DNA of 31,659 nucleotides from JBOHER01 sp050701115 (GTDB lineage Bacteria > Actinomycetota > Actinomycetes > Mycobacteriales > Pseudonocardiaceae): positions 1 to 31,659 of the forward strand of contig JBOHER010000015.1 of assembly GCA_050701115.1 (NCBI GenBank), written 5' to 3'. This document shows, piece by piece, positions 16,588-23,915 of the stretch. How positions within the stretch are numbered: position 1 is the stretch's first letter; every line of letters begins with the position of its first letter. The position numbers were made by a program, and so were the translations under genes. Under the pieces are notes generated by a model. That model was not told where the DNA came from, ran no database searches, and worked only from the letters and a program-made list of their open reading frames with translations.

Positions 16588-16712
16588 GGCAGGGCTCCTG
16601 GGTTTACGACGGCGATGGGGGACCACGAGCCTCGCGGCCCATCGTGAGACGGGCGCAGGTGGTCTCCATGAGGATACCTGTGCGACTACTGTGAGCAGTG
16701 ACACACCGCAAT

Positions 16713-16731
16713 CAAGGCTAGCCTCACCTAA
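16713..16731 (-). promoter_or_regulatory. Iron-box-like site (IdeR/DmdR type) upstream of typA
   Basis: The plus strand reads CAAGGCTAGCCTCACCTAA, matching 15 of 19 positions of the remembered actinobacterial iron box TTAGGTTAGGCTCACCTAA, including an exact 9-base right half. It lies in the 220-base gap between the yciI-like gene and typA. On the minus strand TTGATT follows it (16715-16710), which could be a -35 box, so a bound iron repressor might block typA-lpqW transcription. Confidence 0.5.
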
Positions 16732-16807
16732 CCTCCTGGTGCGGGCAGCGCTAGGTGCGGATGGGGTGCAGCACCGATGTCCCAATGCCACATTGAGGAC
16801 GTTCGCG

Positions 16808-17110
16808 CTACCGGGTGATCAGCGCCTCGTTGATCCAGTTCAGTTGGCGAGCCGTCCGCGTCGCCGAGAACTCGATCACCTCGTAATGCACGAGGTGCCT
16901 GAAGGAGAACGGGTCGGTCGACAAGATCGCGTCGAGCTTCCCGCGCAACATCGCACGAGCGATGATCACGCCACCCACGCGTGGTTCCCGACGTCCGGAG
17001 AGCAGGAAGTCCCCGGCCTCGTAGTGCTTCGTGAGCCACTCCGCGTGGTCCGGCAGTACGAGGTCGATCTCCTCGATCGGCGCTGTGTAAGTGCTCAAGA
17101 CGACGTACAT
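16808..17110 (-). CDS. YciI family protein
   Basis: A 100-residue dimeric alpha-beta barrel protein of the YCII family. The conserved pattern DHAEWLTKHYEAGDFLLSGRREPRVGG carries the putative active-site Asp-His pair. Family members are small enzymes or accessory domains of poorly defined function, some resembling muconolactone isomerase. ATG 17110 is preceded by no clear ribosome-binding site (TTGACCT directly upstream), so the message could be nearly leaderless. It lies 38 bases from the mutT2 stop on the same strand and is likely cotranscribed with it. Confidence 0.85.
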   Translation of the reverse strand: MYVVLSTYTAPIEEIDLVLPDHAEWLTKHYEAGDFLLSGRREPRVGGVIIARAMLRGKLDAILSTDPFSFRHLVHYEVIEFSATRTARQLNWINEALITR

Positions 17111-17148
17111 AGGTCAACGGTAGTCCCGTTGCGAGCCGGTGACAGGTG

Positions 17149-17568
17149 TTAACCGCCCAATCGATGCAGCGGCGAGACCGTGAGCAGGTTCCGTAGGGCA
17201 GGCAACAGAACGCGATCGGCGGGCAGCCAGTCCACGCCGTCCAGGTCCCCTTCGCTGATCCACCGCAGTGCTCGGTGTTCCAGCGGAACCGGCTCGAGGC
17301 CGGGGTCGGTCAGCACGACCGAGTAGACCCGCAGCACCTTGCCACCGGGCAAGGCGACGTCCTCACCCACCCGCTCGCCGATGGCGATCCGTACGTCAAG
17401 CTCCTCCACACACTCCCTGCGCAGGGCATCGACCGCCGACTCACCCGGCTCGACGCGGCCGCCGGGCAGCTCCCAGTACCCGGCCAGGTCCGCGGGATGG
17501 GCACGTTGGGCGGCCAGCAGCGCACCGGCACGCACGATCGCCGCACCGACGATGACTCCTGGGTCCAC
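17149..17568 (-). CDS. mutT2: MutT2-like Nudix hydrolase
   Basis: A 139-residue Nudix protein that should hydrolyse nucleoside triphosphates; mycobacterial MutT2 acts on dCTP and oxidised nucleotides. The Nudix box is G37-x5-E43-x7-R51E52-x2-E55E56-x-D58-V59, with Asp58 replacing the usual glycine. VGAAIVRAG at the N-terminus, LAGYWELPGG before the box, and the C-terminal HRALRWI and VDWLPADR closely match MutT2. In mycobacteria mutT2 lies between a pterin dehydratase gene and the typA region, as it does here after allowing for insertions. The start is GTG 17568. Confidence 0.88.
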   Translation of the reverse strand: MDPGVIVGAAIVRAGALLAAQRAHPADLAGYWELPGGRVEPGESAVDALRRECVEELDVRIAIGERVGEDVALPGGKVLRVYSVVLTDPGLEPVPLEHRALRWISEGDLDGVDWLPADRVLLPALRNLLTVSPLHRLGG

Positions 17569-17589
17569 AACAGTGCAACCTACCTGCCG

Positions 17590-17637
17590 CCTCGTGAGTG
17601 ATCAGCGTTGCCGGAACAACAACTTTCACTCACGAGG
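17590..17637 (-). terminator. 12-bp perfect inverted repeat at the end of the histidine kinase gene
   Basis: CCTCGTGAGTGA (17590-17601) pairs perfectly with 17626-17637 around 24 bases, which themselves contain a short GTTG/CAAC stem. The right arm includes the kinase stop codon (17630-17632) and its last codons. It probably ends the two-component transcript or insulates mutT2. The GTGAGTGA...TCACTCAC arms look like an intergenic palindromic repeat family I associate with Pseudonocardiaceae genomes (memory, unverified). Confidence 0.65.
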
Positions 17638-18958
17638 GTGCGGCGCGCCACTGGGCTTGGAAGCGTGCACCGCCCTCGGGGGATTCGCTGACCGCGACCT
17701 GTCCGCCGCGACGCCGCACCAGTTCGGCGACCAGCGCGAGCCCCAGCCCGGACCCGCCCGAGGTGCGTGCCCGGTCGTCGGCCACCCGGTAGAACCGGTC
17801 GAAGACCCGCTGGCGGTGCTCGACGGCGACACCCGATCCGTCGTCGTCGACCACGACCCGAACCGACGACCGCCCGGGGAGCACCGTGACGACCACCTGA
17901 GCACGCGCGTACCGGTAGGCGTTGCGTAAAAGGTTGTCCAGCACCAACTCGACCTCGGCGTGGGCCGCGCTGGCCCAGACCTGGCCGCCTGGCGCGCTGA
18001 CCCGCACCAGCGGTGGCCCGACCGGCAGCCGTGCCGCCGCTGATCTGGCCTCACTCACCAGTTCGACCGGTGTCGCGGCGGGCATCTCGCCCGCGTCCGA
18101 TCGGGCCAACACGAGCAACTCGTCCAGCAGCGCGGAGAGTCGCTCGGCTTCGGCCAGCACATCGGCGAGCACCTCCTGGCTCGACTCGGGATCCGGATTA
18201 GCCACCGCGACCTCAGCCTGCACCCGGATCGACGCAACCGGGGATCGCAACTCGTGGGCGGCGTCGCCGGTGAATCTGCGCAGCCGCCTGCTGGATTCCT
18301 GCTGGCGGTCCAGCAACCCGTTGAAGTCCTCGGCGAGCGCACGCAACTCGTCCTCGGACTTCGCGACGGGTAGCCGCTCCCCCTCGGCGAGTCCGCGTAG
18401 CGAGCCGCGCATCCGGCCGATCGGCCGCAGCGTCGAACCCACACCGATCCAGGTGGCCAGTCCCGCGACCAGCGCGCCCGCCAGCGCCAGCAAGAGCAGC
18501 CAACGGCCGCCGTCGTGCACCGCGGAGGCGGTTCCGACCAACCCGGCGCCGACCACAACCAGCCGTTGCGCACCGTCCGGGGCGGTGGCCACGGTGCCGT
18601 GCCAGCGCATCGGTGGATCACCCTCGACCCGCACCGGCAGGCCCGCCTTGAGCGTGCGGACCGCGTCCATTCCGAGTGCGACCCGCCCTCCGCCGTCTAC
18701 CGGCGTACCTGCCGTGTCCAGCACCCGCACCAGCAGGCCGTCCGATTCGGTGGGGTTGCGGCCCTGAGTGACGTCGGCGACGGCACCGTCGAGTGCTCCG
18801 GCGAGCTCATCATCGACCGAACTGATCAACAACGGACCCAGCCGGCCACCAGCCAACGCGGCGAGTCCGAGCAGGCAGGCCAGCATGACCGCGGTGGCCA
18901 GCGTCGTGATGCGTAACCGCAGCGACCGGTGCGGCCACAACCCTCGGGGAGCGGCCAT
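17630..18958 (-). CDS. Two-component sensor histidine kinase
   Basis: A 442-residue HisKA/HATPase_c kinase. Spans at about 17-38 and 152-175 flank an extracytoplasmic sensor of about 115 residues; a HAMP domain follows (176-228), beginning GSTLRPIGRMRGSLRGL. The phosphoacceptor is His235 in DAAHELRSPVAS. N box DNLLRNAYRY (341-350), G1 DDDGSGV (371-377) and G2 GGSGLGLALV (401-410) are intact. ATG 18958 is three bases after the regulator stop, so the pair is cotranscribed. The likely output is the divergent LolA-like/ABC exporter operon; the signal is unknown but sensed outside the membrane. Confidence 0.93.
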   Translation of the reverse strand: MAAPRGLWPHRSLRLRITTLATAVMLACLLGLAALAGGRLGPLLISSVDDELAGALDGAVADVTQGRNPTESDGLLVRVLDTAGTPVDGGGRVALGMDAVRTLKAGLPVRVEGDPPMRWHGTVATAPDGAQRLVVVGAGLVGTASAVHDGGRWLLLLALAGALVAGLATWIGVGSTLRPIGRMRGSLRGLAEGERLPVAKSEDELRALAEDFNGLLDRQQESSRRLRRFTGDAAHELRSPVASIRVQAEVAVANPDPESSQEVLADVLAEAERLSALLDELLVLARSDAGEMPAATPVELVSEARSAAARLPVGPPLVRVSAPGGQVWASAAHAEVELVLDNLLRNAYRYARAQVVVTVLPGRSSVRVVVDDDGSGVAVEHRQRVFDRFYRVADDRARTSGGSGLGLALVAELVRRRGGQVAVSESPEGGARFQAQWRAAPS

Positions 18959-18961
18959 TGC

Positions 18962-19657
18962 TCAGCACCCGGACGCGGACACCTGGTAACCGTGGCCCCG
19001 CACGGTCCGCACCACATCGCCCGCCCCCACCGCCGCCAGCTTGCGGCGCACGTACCCGACATAGACCTCGACCACATTGCGGGTTGCCGCCTGCTCAGCG
19101 CCCCACACCGCGGCGAGCAGTTCGTCCTTGCTGAGCACGGTGCCCGCTCGACCGGCCAGCACCTCCAGCACCGCGAACTCGCGCGCGCTCAGCGGGACTT
19201 CAGTGCCCTTCCAGTGCACAACACGCGCGGCCCGGTCAACCAGCAGGTCGCCGATCCGCAATGGACCGCGCGGATCCGCGCCTGCCCTACGCAGCACGGC
19301 GCGCAGCTGCGCGACGAGCACGACGAACGAGAACGGCTTCACCAGGTAGCCGTCGGCACCGAGGTCGAGCCCGTCGGCCTGATCAATCTCGCCGTCCTTG
19401 GCCGAGATCAGCAGGACCGGGGTGCGCACTCCCTCGGCGCGCAGGTGTTGCAGCACGCGGTATCCGGACAGGCCGGGCAGCATGATGTCCAGCAGCAGCG
19501 CGTCGAACGAGCCGGTACGGGCCAGGCGCAGCGCGGTCGGACCGTCGGCGGCCACCATCACGTCCATGCCTTCGGCGGCGAGGCCGCGGGCGAGGGCCTT
19601 GCGCACTCCCGGCTCATCGTCGACAACGAGCACCTGAGGCTTCATGCCGGTAAGCAT
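18962..19657 (-). CDS. OmpR/PhoP-type response regulator
   Basis: A 231-residue regulator. The receiver domain has the acidic pair Asp13-Asp14, phosphoacceptor Asp57 (LLLDIMLPG) and Lys107 (YLVKPFS). The C-terminal winged helix contains LSAREFAVLEVL, VYVGYVRRKL and TVRGHGYQV. Met5 (ATG 19645) is an equally possible start, since neither has a clear ribosome-binding site. Upstream in the divergent gap are two pairs of CTGAGA direct repeats with 11-bp periodicity, exactly the arrangement OmpR-type dimers bind, so autoregulation and control of the divergent operon are likely. Confidence 0.93.
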   Translation of the reverse strand: MLTGMKPQVLVVDDEPGVRKALARGLAAEGMDVMVAADGPTALRLARTGSFDALLLDIMLPGLSGYRVLQHLRAEGVRTPVLLISAKDGEIDQADGLDLGADGYLVKPFSFVVLVAQLRAVLRRAGADPRGPLRIGDLLVDRAARVVHWKGTEVPLSAREFAVLEVLAGRAGTVLSKDELLAAVWGAEQAATRNVVEVYVGYVRRKLAAVGAGDVVRTVRGHGYQVSASGC

Positions 19658-19685
19658 GCCCGCATCGGCCGCTCGATGCGCACGT

Positions 19686-19731
19686 TCTCAGCACCATCTC
19701 AGTGTCCAGCGCGGTCTCAGGTCCATCTCAG
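19686..19731 (-). promoter_or_regulatory. Double direct-repeat operator of the response regulator
   Basis: On the minus strand CTGAGA occurs at 19731-19726, 19720-19715, 19702-19697 and 19691-19686. Each pair is spaced 11 bp start to start (CTGAGA-N5-CTGAGA), and the spacers are near-identical (TGGAC, TGGTG). The pairs are 29 bp apart. The site lies between the regulator start (19657) and the LolA-like gene (19795), so one array can serve both directions. Confidence 0.75.
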
Positions 19732-19794
19732 CGTCGGCCGCGCACTCTCGACGGTGCAGATGAAGCACACTGGTTGACGATGAGGGAGAGGGTC

Positions 19795-20889
19795 ATGAGA
19801 CCGAGAACCAAGGCGCTGACCGCGGCGGTCGCGGGAACCGCGCTGGGCGTCGCCGGGCTGGCCGTGCTGGCCATGCCTGCGGACGCGGGGGACGAACCGG
19901 AGTTGCCCGCGATCAGCGCGGACGAGCTGGTCGAGTCGGTGCTCTCCGCCGAACCACCCGCCTTCGCCGGAACCGTGGCGGTCGACAATGAGCTCGGCAT
20001 TCCGGAAATCCCCGGCATGGACTTCGCGGACACCGATTCCGCGCGGGTCTACCACGATGGTGACCAGCGCGGGCGAATTTCCGTGCAGCGCGGTACCGGC
20101 GAGCAGACCATCGTGCGCGATGCCGAGGGCGTATGGACCTACGACTCCGGCGAGAACACCGCGACCTGGTACGCGCTGCCCGCCGACGCCGCGGAACGGC
20201 ACCCGGTTCCTCGGGACGCGGCGCTGGGCGATCGGACGCTGGGCCATCGGACACTGGGCGATCCGGCGGCCGCGGCCACCGAGATGATCGACAAGCTTTC
20301 CGAGAGCAGCACGATCTTGGTGGACGGCACGGCGCGGGTAGCCGACCGGCCCGCCTACGAACTGGTGCTCACCCCCAAGCCGAGCGAACGAACGCTGCTC
20401 CGCGAGATCAAGGTCGCGATCGACTCCGAGACCCGGCTGCCATTGCGCTTCCAGGTGCTGCCCAACGGATCCGCCGACCCGGTGCTGAGCGTCGGATTCA
20501 CCGACTTCTCGGTCGGCGACCAGCCCGATGAGCTGTTCACCTTCAGCCCGCCCGAGGGGGCCACGGTCGTCGAAGGCGGCGCCCGCGAGCACGGCCAAGA
20601 CGGGAAGGATGCCGACGCGGTTGCAGCCAAGGCCGCGCTGACCGTCGTCGGTGACGGATGGGACGCGGTGCTGACCGGAAACCTGCCCGGCGACGCACCG
20701 TCGGGCGAGCGGGAGGGCACCGATCCGCGCGCATTGCTCGAGCAGGTCGGCGAGCGGGTCACCGGCGAGTTCGGCTCCGGCTACGTGATCACCACCAGGG
20801 CGGGCACCGGACTGCTGAGCGACGACGGACGCTTCGCCGTCGGCCTGGTGCCGCAGCAGGTGCTCATCGAGGCGTTGGACACCCCATGA
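19795..20889 (+). CDS. LolA/RseB-like secreted or membrane-anchored protein
   Basis: A 364-residue protein with a signal or anchor segment (MRPRTKALTAAVAGTALGVA, then GLAVLAMPADA) and no lipobox. The body resembles the LolA/MucB-RseB fold: repeated beta-strand segments such as RVYHDGDQRGRISVQRGTGEQTIVRDAEGVWTYD are written here only as positions 84-116, followed by a TYDS-like block, YELVLTPKPSERTLLREIKVAID-type strands and LPLRFQVLP. Such proteins bind lipids or lipoproteins outside the membrane. ATG 19795 follows GAGGGAGAGG; ATG 19780 is an alternative. Its stop overlaps the ATPase start as ATGA, so it belongs to the exporter operon. A 15-bp tandem repeat inserts three ALGDR-like units around residues 143-157. 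Confidence 0.75.
   Translation: MRPRTKALTAAVAGTALGVAGLAVLAMPADAGDEPELPAISADELVESVLSAEPPAFAGTVAVDNELGIPEIPGMDFADTDSARVYHDGDQRGRISVQRGTGEQTIVRDAEGVWTYDSGENTATWYALPADAAERHPVPRDAALGDRTLGHRTLGDPAAAATEMIDKLSESSTILVDGTARVADRPAYELVLTPKPSERTLLREIKVAIDSETRLPLRFQVLPNGSADPVLSVGFTDFSVGDQPDELFTFSPPEGATVVEGGAREHGQDGKDADAVAAKAALTVVGDGWDAVLTGNLPGDAPSGEREGTDPRALLEQVGERVTGEFGSGYVITTRAGTGLLSDDGRFAVGLVPQQVLIEALDTP
20221..20265 (+). repeat. Three in-frame 15-bp tandem repeats inside the LolA-like gene
   Basis: Units at 20221, 20236 and 20251 share CTGGGCSATC and encode ALGDR, TLGHR and TLGDP. Being a multiple of three, the array can expand or shrink without breaking the frame. It lies in a probable surface loop between two beta-rich parts of the protein. 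Confidence 0.85.
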
Positions 20890-21905
20890 GCGCGGTAGCG
20901 ACAGAGCGGGGCGCGGTCATCTCTTCGGAGGTGGCCGCGCCCCGGCCCACGCTGGCCGCGCGCACCCGGGGGCTGCGCAAGGTCTACCGCAGTGCGGTCG
21001 CGGTGGACGGGGTCGACCTCGATGTGCCGGAAGGTGCGGTGCTCGGCATGCTCGGGCCCAACGGCTCGGGCAAGACCACCACGATCCGGATGCTGCTCGG
21101 GCTGGTCCGGCCGACCGAGGGCGAGGTCGAGTTGCTGGGACAGCCGATGCCGGAAGCGGCAGGCAGGACGCTGCCGCACATCGGCGCCCTCGTCGAAGGG
21201 CCGGGTTTCCACCCGTTCCTGTCCGGCCGGGAGAACCTGCTACGACTGGCCGCAGCCGAACCACTACTGTCCACATCGGACACTGCGCGCGCGGTGAGCG
21301 ATGCGCTGGAGCGGGTGGGTCTCTCCGGGGCGGCACATCGGCGCTACCGCGGCTACTCACTGGGTATGAAGCAGCGGCTCGGCCTGGCCGGTGCACTGCT
21401 GGTGCCGCGCAGGCTGGTGGTGCTCGATGAACCGACCAATGGGCTCGATCCCGCAGGCACCCGGGAGATCCGCACGATCATCGCCGAACTGCACGCCGCC
21501 GGGGTCACCGTGCTCGTCTCCTCGCACCTGCTCGCCGAGGTCGAGGCGACCTGCACCCATGTGGTGGTGCTGCACGAGGGCACCGTGGTCGCCCAGGGTG
21601 AGCTGGACGAACTGCTCGAATCCGGCAGTCCCGCGCTGCTGGTGAGCACACCGGACGCCGACGCCGCGGTGAACGCGTTACGGGACAACCGGATCCCGTC
21701 CCGGTTGGCGCCCGAGGGCGTCCGGGTCGATCTGACCGCGACCACCCCGCCAGCGGTGCTGGACACCCTGGTGCGGGCCGGAATCGCGGTCTACGAGGCG
21801 CGCCGGGAACGCACCGGGCTGGAGGACGTGTTCGCCCGGCTCACCCAGGCTGAGTTCGACAGCGCGGAACTTGAGCACGCCACCATGAGCGAGGTGGGAT
21901 CATGA
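20886..21905 (+). CDS. ABC-2 type exporter ATPase
   Basis: A 339-residue cytoplasmic ATPase of the drug/lantibiotic-exporter (CcmA/DrrA-like) group. Walker A GPNGSGKTTT (57-66), signature YSLGMKQRLGLAGALL, Walker B LVVLDEPTNGLDP and H-loop SSHLLAEVE are present, with a C-terminal regulatory region ending ERTGLEDVFARLTQAE. Start and stop both overlap neighbours as ATGA, so LolA-like protein, ATPase and permease are translated in step. The substrate is unknown; pairing with a lipid-binding-fold protein and an envelope-sensing two-component system suggests lipid, lipopeptide or antibiotic export. Confidence 0.92.
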   Translation: MSAVATERGAVISSEVAAPRPTLAARTRGLRKVYRSAVAVDGVDLDVPEGAVLGMLGPNGSGKTTTIRMLLGLVRPTEGEVELLGQPMPEAAGRTLPHIGALVEGPGFHPFLSGRENLLRLAAAEPLLSTSDTARAVSDALERVGLSGAAHRRYRGYSLGMKQRLGLAGALLVPRRLVVLDEPTNGLDPAGTREIRTIIAELHAAGVTVLVSSHLLAEVEATCTHVVVLHEGTVVAQGELDELLESGSPALLVSTPDADAAVNALRDNRIPSRLAPEGVRVDLTATTPPAVLDTLVRAGIAVYEARRERTGLEDVFARLTQAEFDSAELEHATMSEVGS

Positions 21906-22771
21906 CCGCCGCCCAGACACTGGCCGCCGGGTGGCAACCGCCGCTGGTGAAGGTCGCGCTGCCCAGGTTGCTGCGCGCCGAGTTACGGTGGATCTTCCGC
22001 AGGCCGCGGACGTTGATCGTGCTCGGCCTGCTGGCCGCGATCCCGGTAGTCATCGGTGTCTCGGTGCGGTTGGCGGGCGCACCGGCCGGTGGGCCACCAG
22101 GGGGCGATGCGCCCGTTTTCGTGACGGCCGCTTCCAGTGCGCTCGCGCTGCCGATCGGGGCGCTCACCGTGACCCTTGCGCTGCTACTGCCGCTGTCCGT
22201 CGCGATGGTGAGTGCCGATGCGCTCGCGGGCGAGCAGGCACACGGCACCCTGCGCGGGTTGCTGCTCGCCCCGGTCGGCCGGGGTCGGCTGCTCGGGGTC
22301 AAGGCGTTCGGGATGGCTTCTGCCGCGCTGACTGCCGTCATCCTGATGGCAGCGACCGGACTGATCACCGGGTTGATCCTCAACGGCACCGACGGGCTGT
22401 TCACCTTGTCCGGCACGACATTGGGTTTCGTTGACGCACTGGGCCGGGTCGCGCTCGCCGCTGGGTGGGTCACCGTGCAGTTGTGCGCGGTCGGTGCGGT
22501 GGCGCTGGCCATCTCGGCGTCCACCGAGCATCCGGTGGTGGTGGTTGCCTGCGTGCTGGCAGGCGACATCGTGTTCGGCGTCCTGCAACTGCTGTCGGCA
22601 GTGGACTGGCTGCACCCGTTCCTGCTGACCGAGTCCTGGTCCACGGTCACCGACGTGCTGCGCGATCCGATACCGATGGACGCCCTGACCGAAGGCACCC
22701 TCCGTGCTGCCTGTTACATCGTCATCGGCCTGTCGTTGGCCTACGCCAGCATGATCGCCCGGGACGGCTGA
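21902..22771 (+). CDS. ABC-2 type exporter permease
   Basis: A 289-residue membrane protein with six predicted spans (about 37-55, 84-105, 138-162, 174-198, 201-222 and 264-282). The first cytoplasmic helix LLRAELRWIFRRPRTLIVLG and the block SADALAGEQAHGTLRGLLLAPVGRGRLLGVK are typical of ABC-2 permeases (E-x2-x-GTL motif). It is the only permease gene, so the exporter is probably a homodimer with two ATPase copies. Its stop codon lies inside the first unit of a 30-bp repeat array. Confidence 0.88.
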   Translation: MTAAQTLAAGWQPPLVKVALPRLLRAELRWIFRRPRTLIVLGLLAAIPVVIGVSVRLAGAPAGGPPGGDAPVFVTAASSALALPIGALTVTLALLLPLSVAMVSADALAGEQAHGTLRGLLLAPVGRGRLLGVKAFGMASAALTAVILMAATGLITGLILNGTDGLFTLSGTTLGFVDALGRVALAAGWVTVQLCAVGAVALAISASTEHPVVVVACVLAGDIVFGVLQLLSAVDWLHPFLLTESWSTVTDVLRDPIPMDALTEGTLRAACYIVIGLSLAYASMIARDG

Positions 22772-22850
22772 AAGACGCTTTGGGCGCGTCCAGTGCGGTG
22801 AAAGGCGCCTTCAGTGCATCCAGTGTGGTGAAGGACGCTTTCAGCGCATC
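22770..22850. repeat. 30-bp tandem repeat array between convergent genes
   Basis: Two full units start at 22770 and 22800 and a 21-base third at 22830. All begin GAARGRCGCYTT and continue through a G-C-rich half ending GGT. The second unit holds the palindrome AAGGCGCCTT. The array starts on the last two bases of the permease stop codon and is followed by the palindrome CGGTGCACCG (22850-22859). It separates the exporter operon from the convergent thiQ gene and may end transcription from either side. Confidence 0.85.
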
Positions 22851-22894
22851 GGTGCACCGCTGCGTCTTGCGGGACACCCGCACCGAGCTGTCCT

Positions 22895-23911
22895 TCACTG
22901 CCCCACCACGGCGACGCCATCTGCGTCGAGTTCCAGTCGGACGCGATCCCCGGGTTGGATACCCGATCCGGTACCGGCGATCGCGTCCACTGTGGACGGC
23001 TCCCCGGTGAGCGCGACCACCAGGCGCACATGGTCGCGACGGTGCACGATGTTGCGCACCGTTCCTGAGGTTTCCCCGCTGTCGCTGACCCGCACCGCGC
23101 TGGGACGCAGTCCGAGGCGGACCGCGCCGTCGGCCGTCTCGGCCAGCGCGACCGACCCGAGCACACTGCGGGCCACCCCGCCGCGCACCTGTGCGGCGAC
23201 GAAGGTGGTCACACCCAGGAACGCGGCGACCGGATCGTCGACCGGGCGCCGCCACACCTCGGCGACCGTACCGACCTGCCGGATCCGGCCCTGGTCGAGC
23301 ACCGCGACCCGGTCGGCAAGGGTGAACGCCTCCTCCTGATCATGGGTCACCAGCAGCGCGGTGATCGACGCATCCCGCAGCACCCGCGCCAGGTCGATCG
23401 CCAACTGTTCACGCAGGCTCGCGTCCAAACTGGACAGTGGCTCGTCAAGCAGCAGCAACCGTGGTTTCGGGGCGAGCGCCCTGGCCAGGGCGACCCGCTG
23501 GGCCTCGCCGCCGGACAACTCGGTAACCGCACGCTGGCCGTATTCCCTGAGCCCGACGAGGTCGAGCAGTTCGGCGACCCGGCGGTCCCGGTCCGCGCGC
23601 CGCATTCCGTGCATGCGCAGGCCGAACGCCAGGTTCTCCGCTACGTCACGGTGCGGGAACAGTTGCCCGTCCTGGAAAACCAGCCCGAATCCACGCCGAT
23701 GCACCGGGGTGCGGCTCAGATCGACCCGATCCCAGTGCACGGTACCCTCGGCCGCGGGCTCGAGGCCGCTGATCGCCCGCAGCAGCGTGGACTTGCCAGA
23801 CCCGGACGGGCCGAGCAGCGCGAGAACCTCACCGTCGGCGATATCCAGATCGACATCGCGCACCGCGGCGAACGAGCCGAACCGCACGCTCACACCCCGT
23901 ACCGACAGCAT
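22895..23911 (-). CDS. thiQ: Thiamine ABC importer ATPase ThiQ
   Basis: A 338-residue ATPase with Walker A GPSGSGKST (34-42), signature LSGGEAQRVALARAL, Walker B LLLLDEPLSSLD and H-loop THDQEEAF, and a C-terminal TOBE-like domain (from about 230) that short enterobacterial ThiQ proteins lack. That extra domain makes it resemble the FbpC/PotA group as well. It starts four bases after the permease stop, in the order thiB-thiP-thiQ. The thiamine assignment rests mainly on the binding protein; an iron or polyamine importer is less likely. Confidence 0.82.
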   Translation of the reverse strand: MLSVRGVSVRFGSFAAVRDVDLDIADGEVLALLGPSGSGKSTLLRAISGLEPAAEGTVHWDRVDLSRTPVHRRGFGLVFQDGQLFPHRDVAENLAFGLRMHGMRRADRDRRVAELLDLVGLREYGQRAVTELSGGEAQRVALARALAPKPRLLLLDEPLSSLDASLREQLAIDLARVLRDASITALLVTHDQEEAFTLADRVAVLDQGRIRQVGTVAEVWRRPVDDPVAAFLGVTTFVAAQVRGGVARSVLGSVALAETADGAVRLGLRPSAVRVSDSGETSGTVRNIVHRRDHVRLVVALTGEPSTVDAIAGTGSGIQPGDRVRLELDADGVAVVGQ

Positions 23912-23915
23912 CGGC

